Shown: one piece after another, positions 23,526 to 32,689 of the stretch | Numbering within the stretch: the stretch's first letter is position 1 | Layout: each line of letters opens with the position of its first letter | Assembly (NCBI RefSeq): GCF_900091575.1 | Contig: NZ_FMCR01000002.1 | Location: 775,760-839,759, forward strand | Reading direction: 5' to 3' | Length of the DNA stretch: 64,000 nt | Origin: Micromonospora saelicesensis | Lineage (GTDB): Bacteria; Actinomycetota; Actinomycetes; Mycobacteriales; Micromonosporaceae | The notes under the pieces: generated by a model | Database searches by the model: none | What the model was told of the DNA's origin: nothing | Seen by the model: the letters and a program-made list of their open reading frames with translations, nothing else | Translations under genes and position numbers: made by a program

Positions 23526-25934
23526 ATGGAGATGCCCAGCACGCGCGACAACCACCCCAGCCGTCGCGGCTTCCTCACGCTGGCCGCCGCCGCCGGCGCG
23601 GCCACCGCGCTCGGTGGCCTACCCGCCTTCGCCGCCACCCCCGCACCCCGGCGGCCCACGACGTCGCCGATGCTCGCCCCGAACGTCGCCGCGAAGAACC
23701 AGCTCTGGTGGCGGGCACCCGGCTCCGCCACCTCGATGATCGAGCAGGGCCTGCCGGTGGGCAACGGCCGACTCGGGGCGCTCGCCAGCAACGACCCGTC
23801 CCGGGAGTTCCTGACGATCACCGATGCGACGCTCTGGACCGGTGGCCGCAACGACACGCTCGACGGCGATGGCCAGTTCCCCTACGGGCGCGAGGACTTC
23901 GGCTCGCTCACCATGCTGGCCACGCTGACCGTCGACATCCCCGGGCACGACCTCGGCGCGGTCGACGCCTACCGCCGCACCCTCGACCTGGCGCAGGGCC
24001 TGGTCAGCACCGCGTACGACATCGCTGGGGTGGGCTACCGGCGGGAGGTCTTCGCCAGCCGCCCGGACGACGTCATCGTCCTGCACTTCACCTCGCAGGG
24101 CGCCGGCACGTACACCGGCACCGTCTCCCTGGCCGGCACCCACGGCGAGTCCACCACCGTCGACCCCACCGGCCGGTACGCGTCGTTCGGCGCCTCGTTC
24201 GCCAACGGGCTGCGCTACGGCGCCGCCGTCACCGCGCACAGTGGCACCGGAACGGTGGCGGTGAGCGGCACGTCGATCTCCTTCACCGACTGCCGGGACC
24301 TCACCGTCATCGTCAGCGGCGGCACCAACTACGCGCCGACCGCCACCACCGGGTTCCGCGACGAATCGGTACAGCCGCAACGGCTGGCCCGGGACAAGGT
24401 CCTGGCAGCGGCGCGTGCGTCGGTCCGCGAGCTGCTGCACACCCATGTCGCCGACGTCCGGCCGGCGTTCGAGCGGTTCGCCATCGACCTCGGCGCGTCG
24501 TCCGCCGGCCAGCGCGAACTGGACACCTGGGAGCGGGTGCAGGCGCGCTGGCGCGACAACGTTCCCGACCCGGAGCTGGAGGCGGCGTACCTCCAGTTCG
24601 GCCGGTACCTGCTGATCTCCGGGTCGCGGGGCAGCCTGCCGATCGGTTTGCAGGGCCCGTGGCTGGACGGCAACGACCCGGACTGGATGGGTGACTACCA
24701 CAGCGACGTCAACATCCAGATGACGTACTGGCCGGCCGACCGGGCCGGCCTCACCGACACCTTCGACGCGTACGCGGACTACTGCGTGGCGCAGTTGCCG
24801 GTCTGGACCGAGGTCACCCAGCGGCTCTTCAACACCTCGACCAACCGGTTCCGCAACACCAGCGGCCGAGTCGCCGGGTGGGCCGTCGCCTTCTCCACCA
24901 ACCCGTACGGCGGGAGCGGCTGGTGGTGGCACCCCAGCGGTAACGCGTGGCTCTGCCAGAACCTGTTCGAGCACTACGAGTACACCCAGGACCGCGGCTA
25001 CCTGGCGAAGATCTACCCGGTCGTCAAGGGTGCCGTGGAGTTCTGGGAGACCCGACTCGTCACCGCGACCGTCACCGACGCGTCCGGCGCCACCCGAGAG
25101 GTGCTGGTCGCCGACCGGGACTGGTCGGCCGAGCACGGGCCGCAGGACACCCGGGGCAACACCTACTCCCAGGAGCTGGTGTGGAACCTCTTCGAGAACT
25201 ACCACACCGCCGCTCGGGTGCTCGGTCGCGACGCCGACCACGCCCGCAGCGTCGACGCGCTCCGCAAGCGCCTCTACCTGCCCGAGGTCAGTCCCACCAC
25301 GGGCTGGTTGCAGGAGTGGATGTCACCGGACAACCTCGGTGAGACCACCCACCGGCACCTCTCCCCCCTGATCGGTCTCTTCCCCGGAGACCGGATCCGC
25401 CCGGACGGCTCCACCCCCGCCGCGATCGTCGCCGGTGCCACCGCCCTGCTCACCGCGCGCGGCATGAACAGCTTCGGCTGGGCCAACGCGTGGCGCAGCC
25501 TGTGCTGGGCGCGGCTGAAGGACGCGGAGAAGGCGTACCAGCTCGTCGTCAACAACCTGCGGCCGTCGACGAACGGCAGCAACGGCAGCGCCATGAACCT
25601 CTTCGACATCTACGAGACGAACCCCGGCCGGGGCATCTTCCAGATCGATGCGAACCTCGGCACCCCCGCCGCGATCGTCGAGATGCTGCTCTACTCCCGG
25701 CCCGGTCACGTCGAGTTGCTGCCGGCGCTGCCCGCCGCCTGGGCGTCCGCCGGTTCGGTGGCCGGCGTCGGCGTACGCGGTGGTTTCACCGCCGACCTCA
25801 GCTGGCGCGACGGGCGGGTCACCCAGGCGCGGTTGACGAGCGTCGGTGGCCGCAGCACCACCGTGCTCGCCAACGGCCGCTCCCGCCAGGTCAACCTGCG
25901 CCCCGGCGAGTCGGTCACCCTGAGGAACCTCTGA
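23526..25934 (+). CDS. Secreted GH95 family glycoside hydrolase (alpha-L-fucosidase/galactosidase type)
   Basis: An 802-residue Tat-secreted enzyme (SRRGFLTLAAAAG signal) of GH95, which cleaves alpha-1,2-fucose or alpha-L-galactose ends by inversion. The N-terminal super-sandwich begins LWWRAPGSATSMIEQGLPVGNGRLGAL. The catalytic acid is E536 in SAEHGP. In the base loop the usual Asn-x-Asn is DVN here (D394, N396), with TYW for NYW following, so the base arrangement may be altered. FQIDANLG near the C-terminus supplies the partner Asp. SGNH gene overlap (ATGA) and the GH27 gene upstream place it in a plant cell-wall or glycan degradation unit. Confidence 0.9.
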   Translation: MEMPSTRDNHPSRRGFLTLAAAAGAATALGGLPAFAATPAPRRPTTSPMLAPNVAAKNQLWWRAPGSATSMIEQGLPVGNGRLGALASNDPSREFLTITDATLWTGGRNDTLDGDGQFPYGREDFGSLTMLATLTVDIPGHDLGAVDAYRRTLDLAQGLVSTAYDIAGVGYRREVFASRPDDVIVLHFTSQGAGTYTGTVSLAGTHGESTTVDPTGRYASFGASFANGLRYGAAVTAHSGTGTVAVSGTSISFTDCRDLTVIVSGGTNYAPTATTGFRDESVQPQRLARDKVLAAARASVRELLHTHVADVRPAFERFAIDLGASSAGQRELDTWERVQARWRDNVPDPELEAAYLQFGRYLLISGSRGSLPIGLQGPWLDGNDPDWMGDYHSDVNIQMTYWPADRAGLTDTFDAYADYCVAQLPVWTEVTQRLFNTSTNRFRNTSGRVAGWAVAFSTNPYGGSGWWWHPSGNAWLCQNLFEHYEYTQDRGYLAKIYPVVKGAVEFWETRLVTATVTDASGATREVLVADRDWSAEHGPQDTRGNTYSQELVWNLFENYHTAARVLGRDADHARSVDALRKRLYLPEVSPTTGWLQEWMSPDNLGETTHRHLSPLIGLFPGDRIRPDGSTPAAIVAGATALLTARGMNSFGWANAWRSLCWARLKDAEKAYQLVVNNLRPSTNGSNGSAMNLFDIYETNPGRGIFQIDANLGTPAAIVEMLLYSRPGHVELLPALPAAWASAGSVAGVGVRGGFTADLSWRDGRVTQARLTSVGGRSTTVLANGRSRQVNLRPGESVTLRNL

Positions 25935-27160
25935 TGCGGGCCGGTCTCGCCCGGCGCGGGGCGGCCGCCGCCGTCGCCGCGCTGCTCTGCGTACCAGTGG
26001 TCGGGTCGGCGGCGCAGGCGCGGACGCGGCACGACCCGGCGGCCGGTGCCGGCCGGCACTTCGCTGTCACCTGGGCCGCCAGTGCCGACCGGCAGGGCGC
26101 CGGGCCCGCCGAGCGCAGCTACCGGCTGGTGGTACGCACCAGCGTCGGCGGGGACGCGCTGCGGATCCGTCTCACCAACGCCTTCGGCGAGCACCCGGTG
26201 ACCTTCAGCAGCGCGTACGCCGGGTTGCAGCGGCAGGGCGCCGAGCTGGTCGGAGGCAGCAACCGGCGGCTGACGTTCGGCGGTCAGCGGTCGGTCACCG
26301 TCGCCGCCGGGGAGACGATCCTCAGCGACCCGCTGCCCGGCCGGCTGGCCGCCCAGAGCAATCTCGTGGTGAGTCTGTACGTCACCGGAGCGCAGGGCCC
26401 GACGAGCGGGCACGGCATGGCCATGCAGACGTCGTACGCCACCTCCGGTGATCACGCCGCCGAGGAGGCGGCGACCAACTGGACCGACTCGATGACCTCC
26501 TGGTACTGGCTGGACGCGGTCAGCGTGCGGACGTCCACCGCGACCGGCTCGGTGGTGGCCCTCGGCGACTCCATCACCGACGGGTGGGCCTCCAGCACTG
26601 ATGCGAACCGGCGCTGGCCCGACTACCTCTCCCGGCGGCTCCAGGCCGCGCCGGACAGCCCGGTCAGGGGCGTGGCCAACGCCGGCATCTCCGGCAACAA
26701 GGTGCTCGCCGACGGCGCCGGCGAGGCCGCGCTGCGCCGCTTCGACCGGGACGTGCTCTCCCAGCCCGGCGTCGACACGATCTTCGTGTACGAGGGCATC
26801 AACGACATCAAGGCCCACACCGGCGTGACGGTGGACGACCTGACCACTGGTTATCGGGAACTGGCCGATCGGGCGCACGCGGCCGGCAAGTGCGTCGTCG
26901 GGGCCACGGTGATGGCGTACAAGGGCTGGCCGGAGTACGACGCCGCAGGTGAGGCCGTGCGCCAGGGCGTCAACGAGTGGATCCGGCACAGCGGCGTGTT
27001 CGACGCCGTGGTCGACTTCGACCGGATCACCCGCAGCCCGTACGACAGGCAGGCGCTGCTGCCGTTCCTCGACAGCGGGGATCACGTCCACCCGAACGAC
27101 AAGGGCATGCAGGCGATGGCGGACGCCGTCGACCTGGCCGCGTTGCGCTGCGACAGGTGA
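25934..27160 (+). CDS. Secreted SGNH/GDSL hydrolase (carbohydrate esterase-like)
   Basis: A 408-residue secreted protein. A Sec signal with AQA cleavage near residue 35 leads to an N-terminal beta-sandwich (about 45-195) and an SGNH domain: block I GDSITDGW with nucleophile S213, block III EGINDI, and block V D383-x-x-H386 in DHVHPN. Such enzymes usually remove acetyl groups from glycans. Its ATG overlaps the stop of the GH95 gene, so translation is coupled and a role in de-esterifying the same polysaccharide is likely. It is the last gene of the ROK-linked unit. Confidence 0.9.
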   Translation: MRAGLARRGAAAAVAALLCVPVVGSAAQARTRHDPAAGAGRHFAVTWAASADRQGAGPAERSYRLVVRTSVGGDALRIRLTNAFGEHPVTFSSAYAGLQRQGAELVGGSNRRLTFGGQRSVTVAAGETILSDPLPGRLAAQSNLVVSLYVTGAQGPTSGHGMAMQTSYATSGDHAAEEAATNWTDSMTSWYWLDAVSVRTSTATGSVVALGDSITDGWASSTDANRRWPDYLSRRLQAAPDSPVRGVANAGISGNKVLADGAGEAALRRFDRDVLSQPGVDTIFVYEGINDIKAHTGVTVDDLTTGYRELADRAHAAGKCVVGATVMAYKGWPEYDAAGEAVRQGVNEWIRHSGVFDAVVDFDRITRSPYDRQALLPFLDSGDHVHPNDKGMQAMADAVDLAALRCDR

Positions 27161-27252
27161 GCAATCGACGGGGATGACACGCCCGCGTGGTACCGATAGC
27201 GTCCCTGTGTGGACGATCAACGTCCAGGCCGATGTCACCGGAGGAGACGCCG

Positions 27253-27747
27253 ATGTTCGAGGAGTTCATGGGCATCCCGGCCCATCCTCTGCTGCTGCAC
27301 ACCGCTGTCGCGTTCGTGCCGCTGCTGGCCCTGCTGACTGTCGGCTACGCGTTCGTCCCGCTGATCCGGCCGCACACCCGGTGGGTGCTGGGGCTGCTCG
27401 CCGTGGGTACGCCGGTCGCCGCCCTGCTGACGAAGCTCTCCGGCGACGCCTTCCTCGAGCGGATGCGCTCCGCCAACCGGGTCACCCCCGAGTTCCTGCC
27501 GAAGCTCGAGGCGCACCAGGAGTTCGGTGACATCACGCTCTACGCCAGCATCGGGTTGGGGGTGGTGGCTCTGGCGCTGGTCCGGCTCGTCCCGCCGAGG
27601 GCCGCCGACGCCAGCGCGGACGGACGGCCCGGTCGGCCGCTGACCCTGGCGTTGCAGGTGTTGTCGCTGGTGGCCGCCGCCGTCACCGTGTATTACGTGG
27701 TGCGCACCGGCGACTCCGGGGCGAAGGCGGTCTGGGAGGGCCAGTGA
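27253..27747 (+). CDS. DUF2231 membrane protein
   Basis: A 164-residue membrane protein with four predicted helices. The N-terminal MGIPAHPLLLHTAVAFVPLLAL is characteristic of DUF2231, a family often linked to cytochrome-like heme or redox membrane proteins; HPLLLH gives two histidines in the first helix that could bind a cofactor. ATG at 27253 follows GGAGACG and matches the family start. A TAGCGT box at 27197-27202 is a possible -10 box. The role is unknown. Confidence 0.82.
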   Translation: MFEEFMGIPAHPLLLHTAVAFVPLLALLTVGYAFVPLIRPHTRWVLGLLAVGTPVAALLTKLSGDAFLERMRSANRVTPEFLPKLEAHQEFGDITLYASIGLGVVALALVRLVPPRAADASADGRPGRPLTLALQVLSLVAAAVTVYYVVRTGDSGAKAVWEGQ

Positions 27748-27757
27748 CGTCGGCGGC

Positions 27758-28201
27758 TCATCGGCGGCTGGCCCGGTCGACGCCCCTGTGCACCCGGACG
27801 GTGCGCTCAATCAACTGCCGCAGCACACTCTCGTCGACGTCGTCGAGCCGCTTCAGGTAGAGGCATCCCTTTCCGGCGCGGTGCGGGCCAAGCCGGGCGA
27901 GGAGCGCGCCGTACCGCTCCTCGAGACCGCCGCCGGTGAGGTAGACGACGAGGTGCTGTTTGCGCGGCGAGAACCCCACCAGGGGCGCGTCGCCGCTACG
28001 CCCGCTCTCGTAGGTGTAGTGGTAGCTGCCGAAGCCGACGATGCTCGGGCCCCACATCACCGCCGGCTCCCCGGTCAACTCGCCCATGATCGCGCGGAGC
28101 CGCCCCGCGTCGGCCCGCCTACGTTCGTCGGGGTTGCTGGCCAGGAAGTCGTCGACGCTGATCACGGTCGGAACGGTTACCGGCTGCTTCGCTGTGGCCA
28201 C
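27758..28201 (-). CDS. DUF1801 domain protein
   Basis: A 147-residue soluble protein of the DUF1801 (YdhG-like) family. The characteristic signatures are MWGPSIVGFGSYHYTYESGRSGD and FSPRKQHLVVYL. Members are small alpha/beta proteins; some have been linked to iron chaperoning but no general function is known. Starts at GTG 28201. Overlaps nothing; convergent with DUF2231 gene with only 10 bases between the stop codons. Confidence 0.88.
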   Translation of the reverse strand: MATAKQPVTVPTVISVDDFLASNPDERRRADAGRLRAIMGELTGEPAVMWGPSIVGFGSYHYTYESGRSGDAPLVGFSPRKQHLVVYLTGGGLEERYGALLARLGPHRAGKGCLYLKRLDDVDESVLRQLIERTVRVHRGVDRASRR

Positions 28202-28245
28202 GACGTGATGCTGTCACCTGCCTACGACGAGAATCGCCTCAACGG

Positions 28246-28893
28246 TCAGGAAACCTCGTCGCGCGTCCGCCAGGAGAGCGCCACGAGCCACCCCGAGATG
28301 AACACCGCTCCGACGGCGAAGCGGATGCTCGCACTCCCCTCGCTCCACGGCAGGGCGGTGAGCACGAACGCGACGGCACCGCTGGTGGCGCTGTAGAGCG
28401 CCCAGTTCCGGTCCCCCTGGGCGGCGAACCGTCGAGCGAGCAGCAGGCCGGCCGCGATCAGCGACAGGAACGCCGCCGCGCCGCACACCGTGTGCAGGAC
28501 GCTGCCCGTGCTGGCCTGCTCGGGCAGCCCCGCCGGGGCGCCGGGTGGCCAGCCGAGCGCGGGATCGGGCACGAAGATCCCACCGCCGACCATCGCCACC
28601 CCGTACACGCCGACCAGCACCGGCACCACGGTGCCGGCCCGGCCCGGTCGCAGTGCCTGCCACAGGCCCACCGCGAAGGCGACGGCCAGCACGCCGGTGC
28701 CCACGAACGCGATGACCTGCAACCAGCCGAGATCGCCGAGGGTGAGTGAGCTGATCGCGTGCCGGCGCAGGTCGAATCCGGACCGGGTGAACGCCTGCCC
28801 GAACGACAGGACGGGGAAGAGCAGGCCGGCGACCGTGCCACAACCCAGCAGGAAACGGGTTCGGCGCAGCGATGTCTCGGCGACGGACGTCAT
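28246..28893 (-). CDS. DUF998 family membrane protein
   Basis: A 215-residue membrane protein with six predicted helices. FTRSGFDLRRHAISSLTLGDLGWLQ is the signature of DUF998, a family of unknown function common in actinomycetes. ATG at 28893 is preceded by GAGAGG with a short spacer; a GTG 27 bases upstream lacks a ribosome-binding site. It lies 44 bases upstream of DUF1801 on the same strand, so they may be co-transcribed. Confidence 0.85.
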   Translation of the reverse strand: MTSVAETSLRRTRFLLGCGTVAGLLFPVLSFGQAFTRSGFDLRRHAISSLTLGDLGWLQVIAFVGTGVLAVAFAVGLWQALRPGRAGTVVPVLVGVYGVAMVGGGIFVPDPALGWPPGAPAGLPEQASTGSVLHTVCGAAAFLSLIAAGLLLARRFAAQGDRNWALYSATSGAVAFVLTALPWSEGSASIRFAVGAVFISGWLVALSWRTRDEVS

Positions 28894-28974
28894 GGGCGTG
28901 CCTCTCGTTGTCGGCGTCACGGTTCACCGTCACGACGAACGAGGTGGGGCCGGATCGACACCGCGACGCAAAGA

Positions 28975-29010
28975 GGTGGTGCGATCCGGCCGGAGCCGGA
29001 CCGCACCACC
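28975..29010 (-). terminator. Hairpin terminator after the subtilisin-like gene
   Basis: A 16-bp stem with one mismatch (28975-28990 and 28995-29010) and a four-base loop lies 12 bases past the stop of the minus-strand S8 peptidase. On that strand it is followed by a short T-rich stretch (CTCTTTG). Confidence 0.75.
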
Positions 29011-29021
29011 CTTGTCGACGG

Positions 29022-32000
29022 TCAGCCGGCGTGGTACGCCCGAATGATGGTCTGGTCGATTCCGCTACCGCCGTTGGCGGCGGCCTTCACCCGCAACGAC
29101 ACGGACTGCCCGGCGGCGGCCGTCGGCAACGCGACCCGGTAGCTGTCGCCGCTGCCGGTGACCCGGGCCGACGTCCAGGTGGCACCGTCGTCCGTCGAGG
29201 TCCAGACCTGGAACGACGTCACCTTCTGCGCCTTGATGCCCCGCATCTGCCGGACGGCCAGTTCCGCAGTTCCGCCAGTGGCGTGGTTGTTCGTGTCCAT
29301 CGGCAGCGCGTAGTCCACCGCGAGCAGCGGCAGCGGCACGCTCCCGGTGCCGTCCGGTCCGGCCGACCGGAACGTCCACGACGTGTTGACAGTGGTGGAG
29401 ATCGGCAGGATCAGGCTCGTGTCGACGTCGAGGGTCAGCCGGTAGTCGGCCGCCTGCTGCGGCACTGTGAAGTCGGCGAGCGGGCGGTCCCGCTCCTCGA
29501 CCAGTTTCCCGTTGCGGTACAACGACAGCTTGCGGTTCACGCCGATCGAGGAGCCCTGGAGGCAGTCGGCCCGCTGGTGCTGGTCGGTCAGCGACACCAG
29601 GTCGATGTGCAGGTTGCCCCGGGTCCGCGACGGCGCGGTGGCACAGCTGTGGTCCACGCCGGCCGGGTCGTCGTACCAGCCGGAGTGCAGCGGCTGGCGC
29701 GCCCAGACCTTGGTCTGCCGACTGCCCGGCTGGTAGGTGCGGGGCGCCTCCTGAGCCGACAGGCCACCGTAGACACCCTCGTCGGCCCAGCGGTAGCCGG
29801 CCGAGAGGTAGTCGGTGCGGTACGGCGGCAGGTTCCCCTCGTGGGTCTGCGTCACCGGCACCCCGTCCGGGGTGAAGCCGCTGCGGATCAGTTGAGTGAC
29901 CATCCCCTCCGAGTCCACCTGGTGAAAGCGCTCCTCGATCCGGGCGAGCTTCGCCTGCTCAGCCTTGTTCACCCGGAAGGCGGGGTCGGCCGGTGCGCCG
30001 CCCGCGTACTCGTGCACCAGGTTGTAGCGGTACGGCTTGGCCGTGCCGGCTGGCGAGTCCAGGTTGACCGCCGCCCAGGTGCGCCGTGAGCCGACGGTGG
30101 GCTGGGGCAGCGCGGTGGTGCGAACCGTCGTCTTCGCCCCGTACCCGCTGATCTGGTGCCACCAGGACAGCCCGTTCGGCGCGGTCTGGACGTTGGTGAG
30201 GTCGGTCCGGGTGGGCGTGGTGGGCACCCCGTCGACCGTCGCCGTCACCGGCCTGGCCCGCGCCGGGTCGAGCGTCACGCTCCGGGCGCCGCGCACGTCC
30301 AGGTCGACCTCGGCGGCGAGCGTCGTCTCCAGCACGTCACTGTCTACGTAGTAGGCGACGGAGGAGCCGAGGATCGCGTACCGGCCGGCCGGCACCCGCA
30401 GCGTGAAGGTGTCTCCGGGCGTACCGCCCGCGCCGTCGTAGTAGACGACCGGGTCGGTGAGGTTGGTGACCAGCAGGTTGATCCAGCTCTCCGCGCCGTC
30501 CTTCAGGCCCGGCAGCGGCTTCGTCTGGATCGTCAGGTCGTAGCTGGGCTGTTCGACGTGGAAGCTCACCGGGGTCGTCGCGACCAGCTTGCGGCCGGAA
30601 CGGGCGGTGACGGTGGCCAGGTAGAAGCCCGGTCGGGCGGCCAGCGCCGCACGGTTGACCCGCACTGTCGCCGAGGCGGTGGTGCCGTGCTTGAGCGTCA
30701 GCCGGCTCGTCGACAGCGACGCCGAGCCGCGCGGCACCGGTTGGCCGTCGTGGTTGACGATCGACACGTCGAGGTCGAGAACGGCCGTCGACTCACCGGT
30801 CCAGCTCAGCTTCGTCTCACTGGTCCCGGACTGCGGGTAGGCGAAGGTGCCGAGGTTGACCACCGGCTGGTTGCTGGTGGGGCCACCGAGGGCCCGGGCC
30901 GCGTTGAGCCGGCCGGCGCCGACGGCGTACGGGTCGATGCCGCTGAGTGGGTCGGCGGCGCCGACGAGGGCGGCCTTGAGTCGCTCACCGCTCCAGTCCG
31001 GGTGGCGCTGGGCGAGCAGCGCGGCGGCGCCCGCCACGTGCGGGCTCGCCATCGAGGTGCCGCTGATCGCCTCGTAGTACCTGTCGATCGGGTCCTGGAG
31101 GTTGGTGCCGGCGGCCCGGGCGGCGACGATGTCGACACCGGGCGCGACCAGTTCCGGCTTGGCCACGTTGCTGGTGACCAGCGGCCCACGGCTGGAGAAG
31201 TCGGCGAGCTTGTCGTTGCGGTCGACCGCGCCGACGGTCAGCGCGCTGGCGGCCGAGCCCGGCGAGGAGATGGCGCCGCCGCTGTTACCGGCGGCGATGA
31301 CGAAGAGCGCGCCGGTGGACCTGCTCAGAGCGTCGACGGCGAGTGACAGCGGGTCGCTGCCGTCGTCCGGGTCGCTGCCGCCGAGGCTCATGTTGATGAC
31401 GTCGGCCCGGGTGGCGGCCCACTCCATGGCGGCGATGATGCCGGAGTCGTCGCCGTAGCCGTGGTCGTCGAGAACCTTGCCGATCACCAGCTTGGCGTCC
31501 GGCGCCACGCCGCGACGCTGACCCTGGGCGGCCGCGCCGGTGCCGGCGATGGTCGAGGCGACGTGCGTACCGTGGCCGTTGTGGTCGACGGCGTCACCGC
31601 CCTCGACGGTGAAGTCGGCCCGGTCGGCGACCCGGCCGACCAGGTCCGGGTGGGTGAAGTCGGCACCGGTGTCGAGCACCGCTACCCGGACGCCCTTGCC
31701 GGTGTAGCCGGCCTTCCAGGCGTCCGGCGCGGCGATCTGGCCCAGGTTGCGGTCCAGGCCGGCCGGGCGCCCACCGCCGGTCAGGGCGGTGGCCCGGACC
31801 TTGCGGTCGAGCCAGACCTTCTTCGCGCCGGCGAGCAGCGAGTTGGTCGCGAGCTTCGCCGTGGCCGGGCTCTTCTTGGGTACGCGGCCGGCGACCGCAC
31901 CGATGCTGGGCAACGGCAGTACGTCACCGAGCGCGGCCACCCGGGCGGACGCGGTGGCGGGCTGCACGATGAGCGGCAGCTCGGCGGAATTGTCGTCGTC

Positions 32001-32363
32001 GTAGCCGTCGGCGATCAGCGTGGTGACGTCGAACAGGTCGGGGTCGAGAACCGAGCCGAGCTGGGACGCGACGCGGGCGGGGACGACGTGCAGGTGACCG
32101 TCGGGGCCGCAGCTCTGGTGGATCACCGCGTTCTCGTCCGCCGGCCGAATTGTGGCCTGTGGGCAGCCCGATCCGCTGTCTCGTACGGTCACCACGTCCC
32201 CGGTCAGCAGGGTGACGGTGTGCGTCTTCCCGTCAGCAGTGGCTGCGGGTGCGCCGGTCTGACCGATGTCGCTGGGTCCGGCCGTGGCGGTGCCGCCCGG
32301 TAGGGCGGTCAGCGTCGTGGCCGTGACGGCGACGGCCAACAACCATCGCGTTTTCCTGAGCAT
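29022..32363 (-). CDS. Large secreted subtilisin-like S8 serine peptidase
   Basis: A 1113-residue secreted protease. A signal peptide (about 1-28) is followed by a pro-region (about 40-200) and the S8 catalytic domain with D231 in VLDTGADFTHPDL, H264 in NGHGTHVAS and S437 in ISGTSMASPHVAGAAALL. The C-terminal 600 residues are beta-sandwich modules of the type seen in other large actinomycete extracellular subtilisins. AGGAGCG precedes the ATG at 32363. It is divergent from the Xaa-Pro peptidase gene; both should help digest external protein. A hairpin terminator follows. Confidence 0.93.
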   Translation of the reverse strand: MLRKTRWLLAVAVTATTLTALPGGTATAGPSDIGQTGAPAATADGKTHTVTLLTGDVVTVRDSGSGCPQATIRPADENAVIHQSCGPDGHLHVVPARVASQLGSVLDPDLFDVTTLIADGYDDDNSAELPLIVQPATASARVAALGDVLPLPSIGAVAGRVPKKSPATAKLATNSLLAGAKKVWLDRKVRATALTGGGRPAGLDRNLGQIAAPDAWKAGYTGKGVRVAVLDTGADFTHPDLVGRVADRADFTVEGGDAVDHNGHGTHVASTIAGTGAAAQGQRRGVAPDAKLVIGKVLDDHGYGDDSGIIAAMEWAATRADVINMSLGGSDPDDGSDPLSLAVDALSRSTGALFVIAAGNSGGAISSPGSAASALTVGAVDRNDKLADFSSRGPLVTSNVAKPELVAPGVDIVAARAAGTNLQDPIDRYYEAISGTSMASPHVAGAAALLAQRHPDWSGERLKAALVGAADPLSGIDPYAVGAGRLNAARALGGPTSNQPVVNLGTFAYPQSGTSETKLSWTGESTAVLDLDVSIVNHDGQPVPRGSASLSTSRLTLKHGTTASATVRVNRAALAARPGFYLATVTARSGRKLVATTPVSFHVEQPSYDLTIQTKPLPGLKDGAESWINLLVTNLTDPVVYYDGAGGTPGDTFTLRVPAGRYAILGSSVAYYVDSDVLETTLAAEVDLDVRGARSVTLDPARARPVTATVDGVPTTPTRTDLTNVQTAPNGLSWWHQISGYGAKTTVRTTALPQPTVGSRRTWAAVNLDSPAGTAKPYRYNLVHEYAGGAPADPAFRVNKAEQAKLARIEERFHQVDSEGMVTQLIRSGFTPDGVPVTQTHEGNLPPYRTDYLSAGYRWADEGVYGGLSAQEAPRTYQPGSRQTKVWARQPLHSGWYDDPAGVDHSCATAPSRTRGNLHIDLVSLTDQHQRADCLQGSSIGVNRKLSLYRNGKLVEERDRPLADFTVPQQAADYRLTLDVDTSLILPISTTVNTSWTFRSAGPDGTGSVPLPLLAVDYALPMDTNNHATGGTAELAVRQMRGIKAQKVTSFQVWTSTDDGATWTSARVTGSGDSYRVALPTAAAGQSVSLRVKAAANGGSGIDQTIIRAYHAG

Positions 32364-32689
32364 GTCGCTCCTCGTCTAATGTGGACGAACCCGCCTCTTC
32401 GGGCGACTTCGGCAAGATCATATGCAGGGAAACGATCTTCCGGGCACCCCGTGACGAGGGGTTTTCCGGCCCGCGCGCTGAGGATTTCGGCGTTGTTTCG
32501 CCGCCGCGCTCAGTTCGATGTCGTTTCGATTGCCGCCCGGCAGTCCGGCAGCGACGGTGTGGACGGCGCATGCGTCCCTGGCCGAAGGGATCGACGGGAC
32601 GCCGACCCGGACCTAGCATGGCGACGAATGGATCTTCGAGATTGGCCCCTGCCGACCCCGGCAACCAGCCCAACCGAAGGGAGACGCGC
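32364..32689. promoter_or_regulatory. Divergent intergenic region between S8 peptidase and Xaa-Pro peptidase genes
   Basis: 326 bases without a gene. For the plus strand a TAGCAT -10 box at 32614-32619 would give a leader of about 65 bases. For the minus strand, GAGGAG for the S8 gene is at the left edge. The 32,400-32,480 stretch is less GC-rich than the surroundings. No further structure is evident. Confidence 0.4.

Noticed and set aside
12521..29000. A secondary-metabolite biosynthetic gene cluster
   Set aside because: No polyketide, peptide or terpene core enzymes; the genes are sugar hydrolases, regulators, transporters and small unknown proteins.
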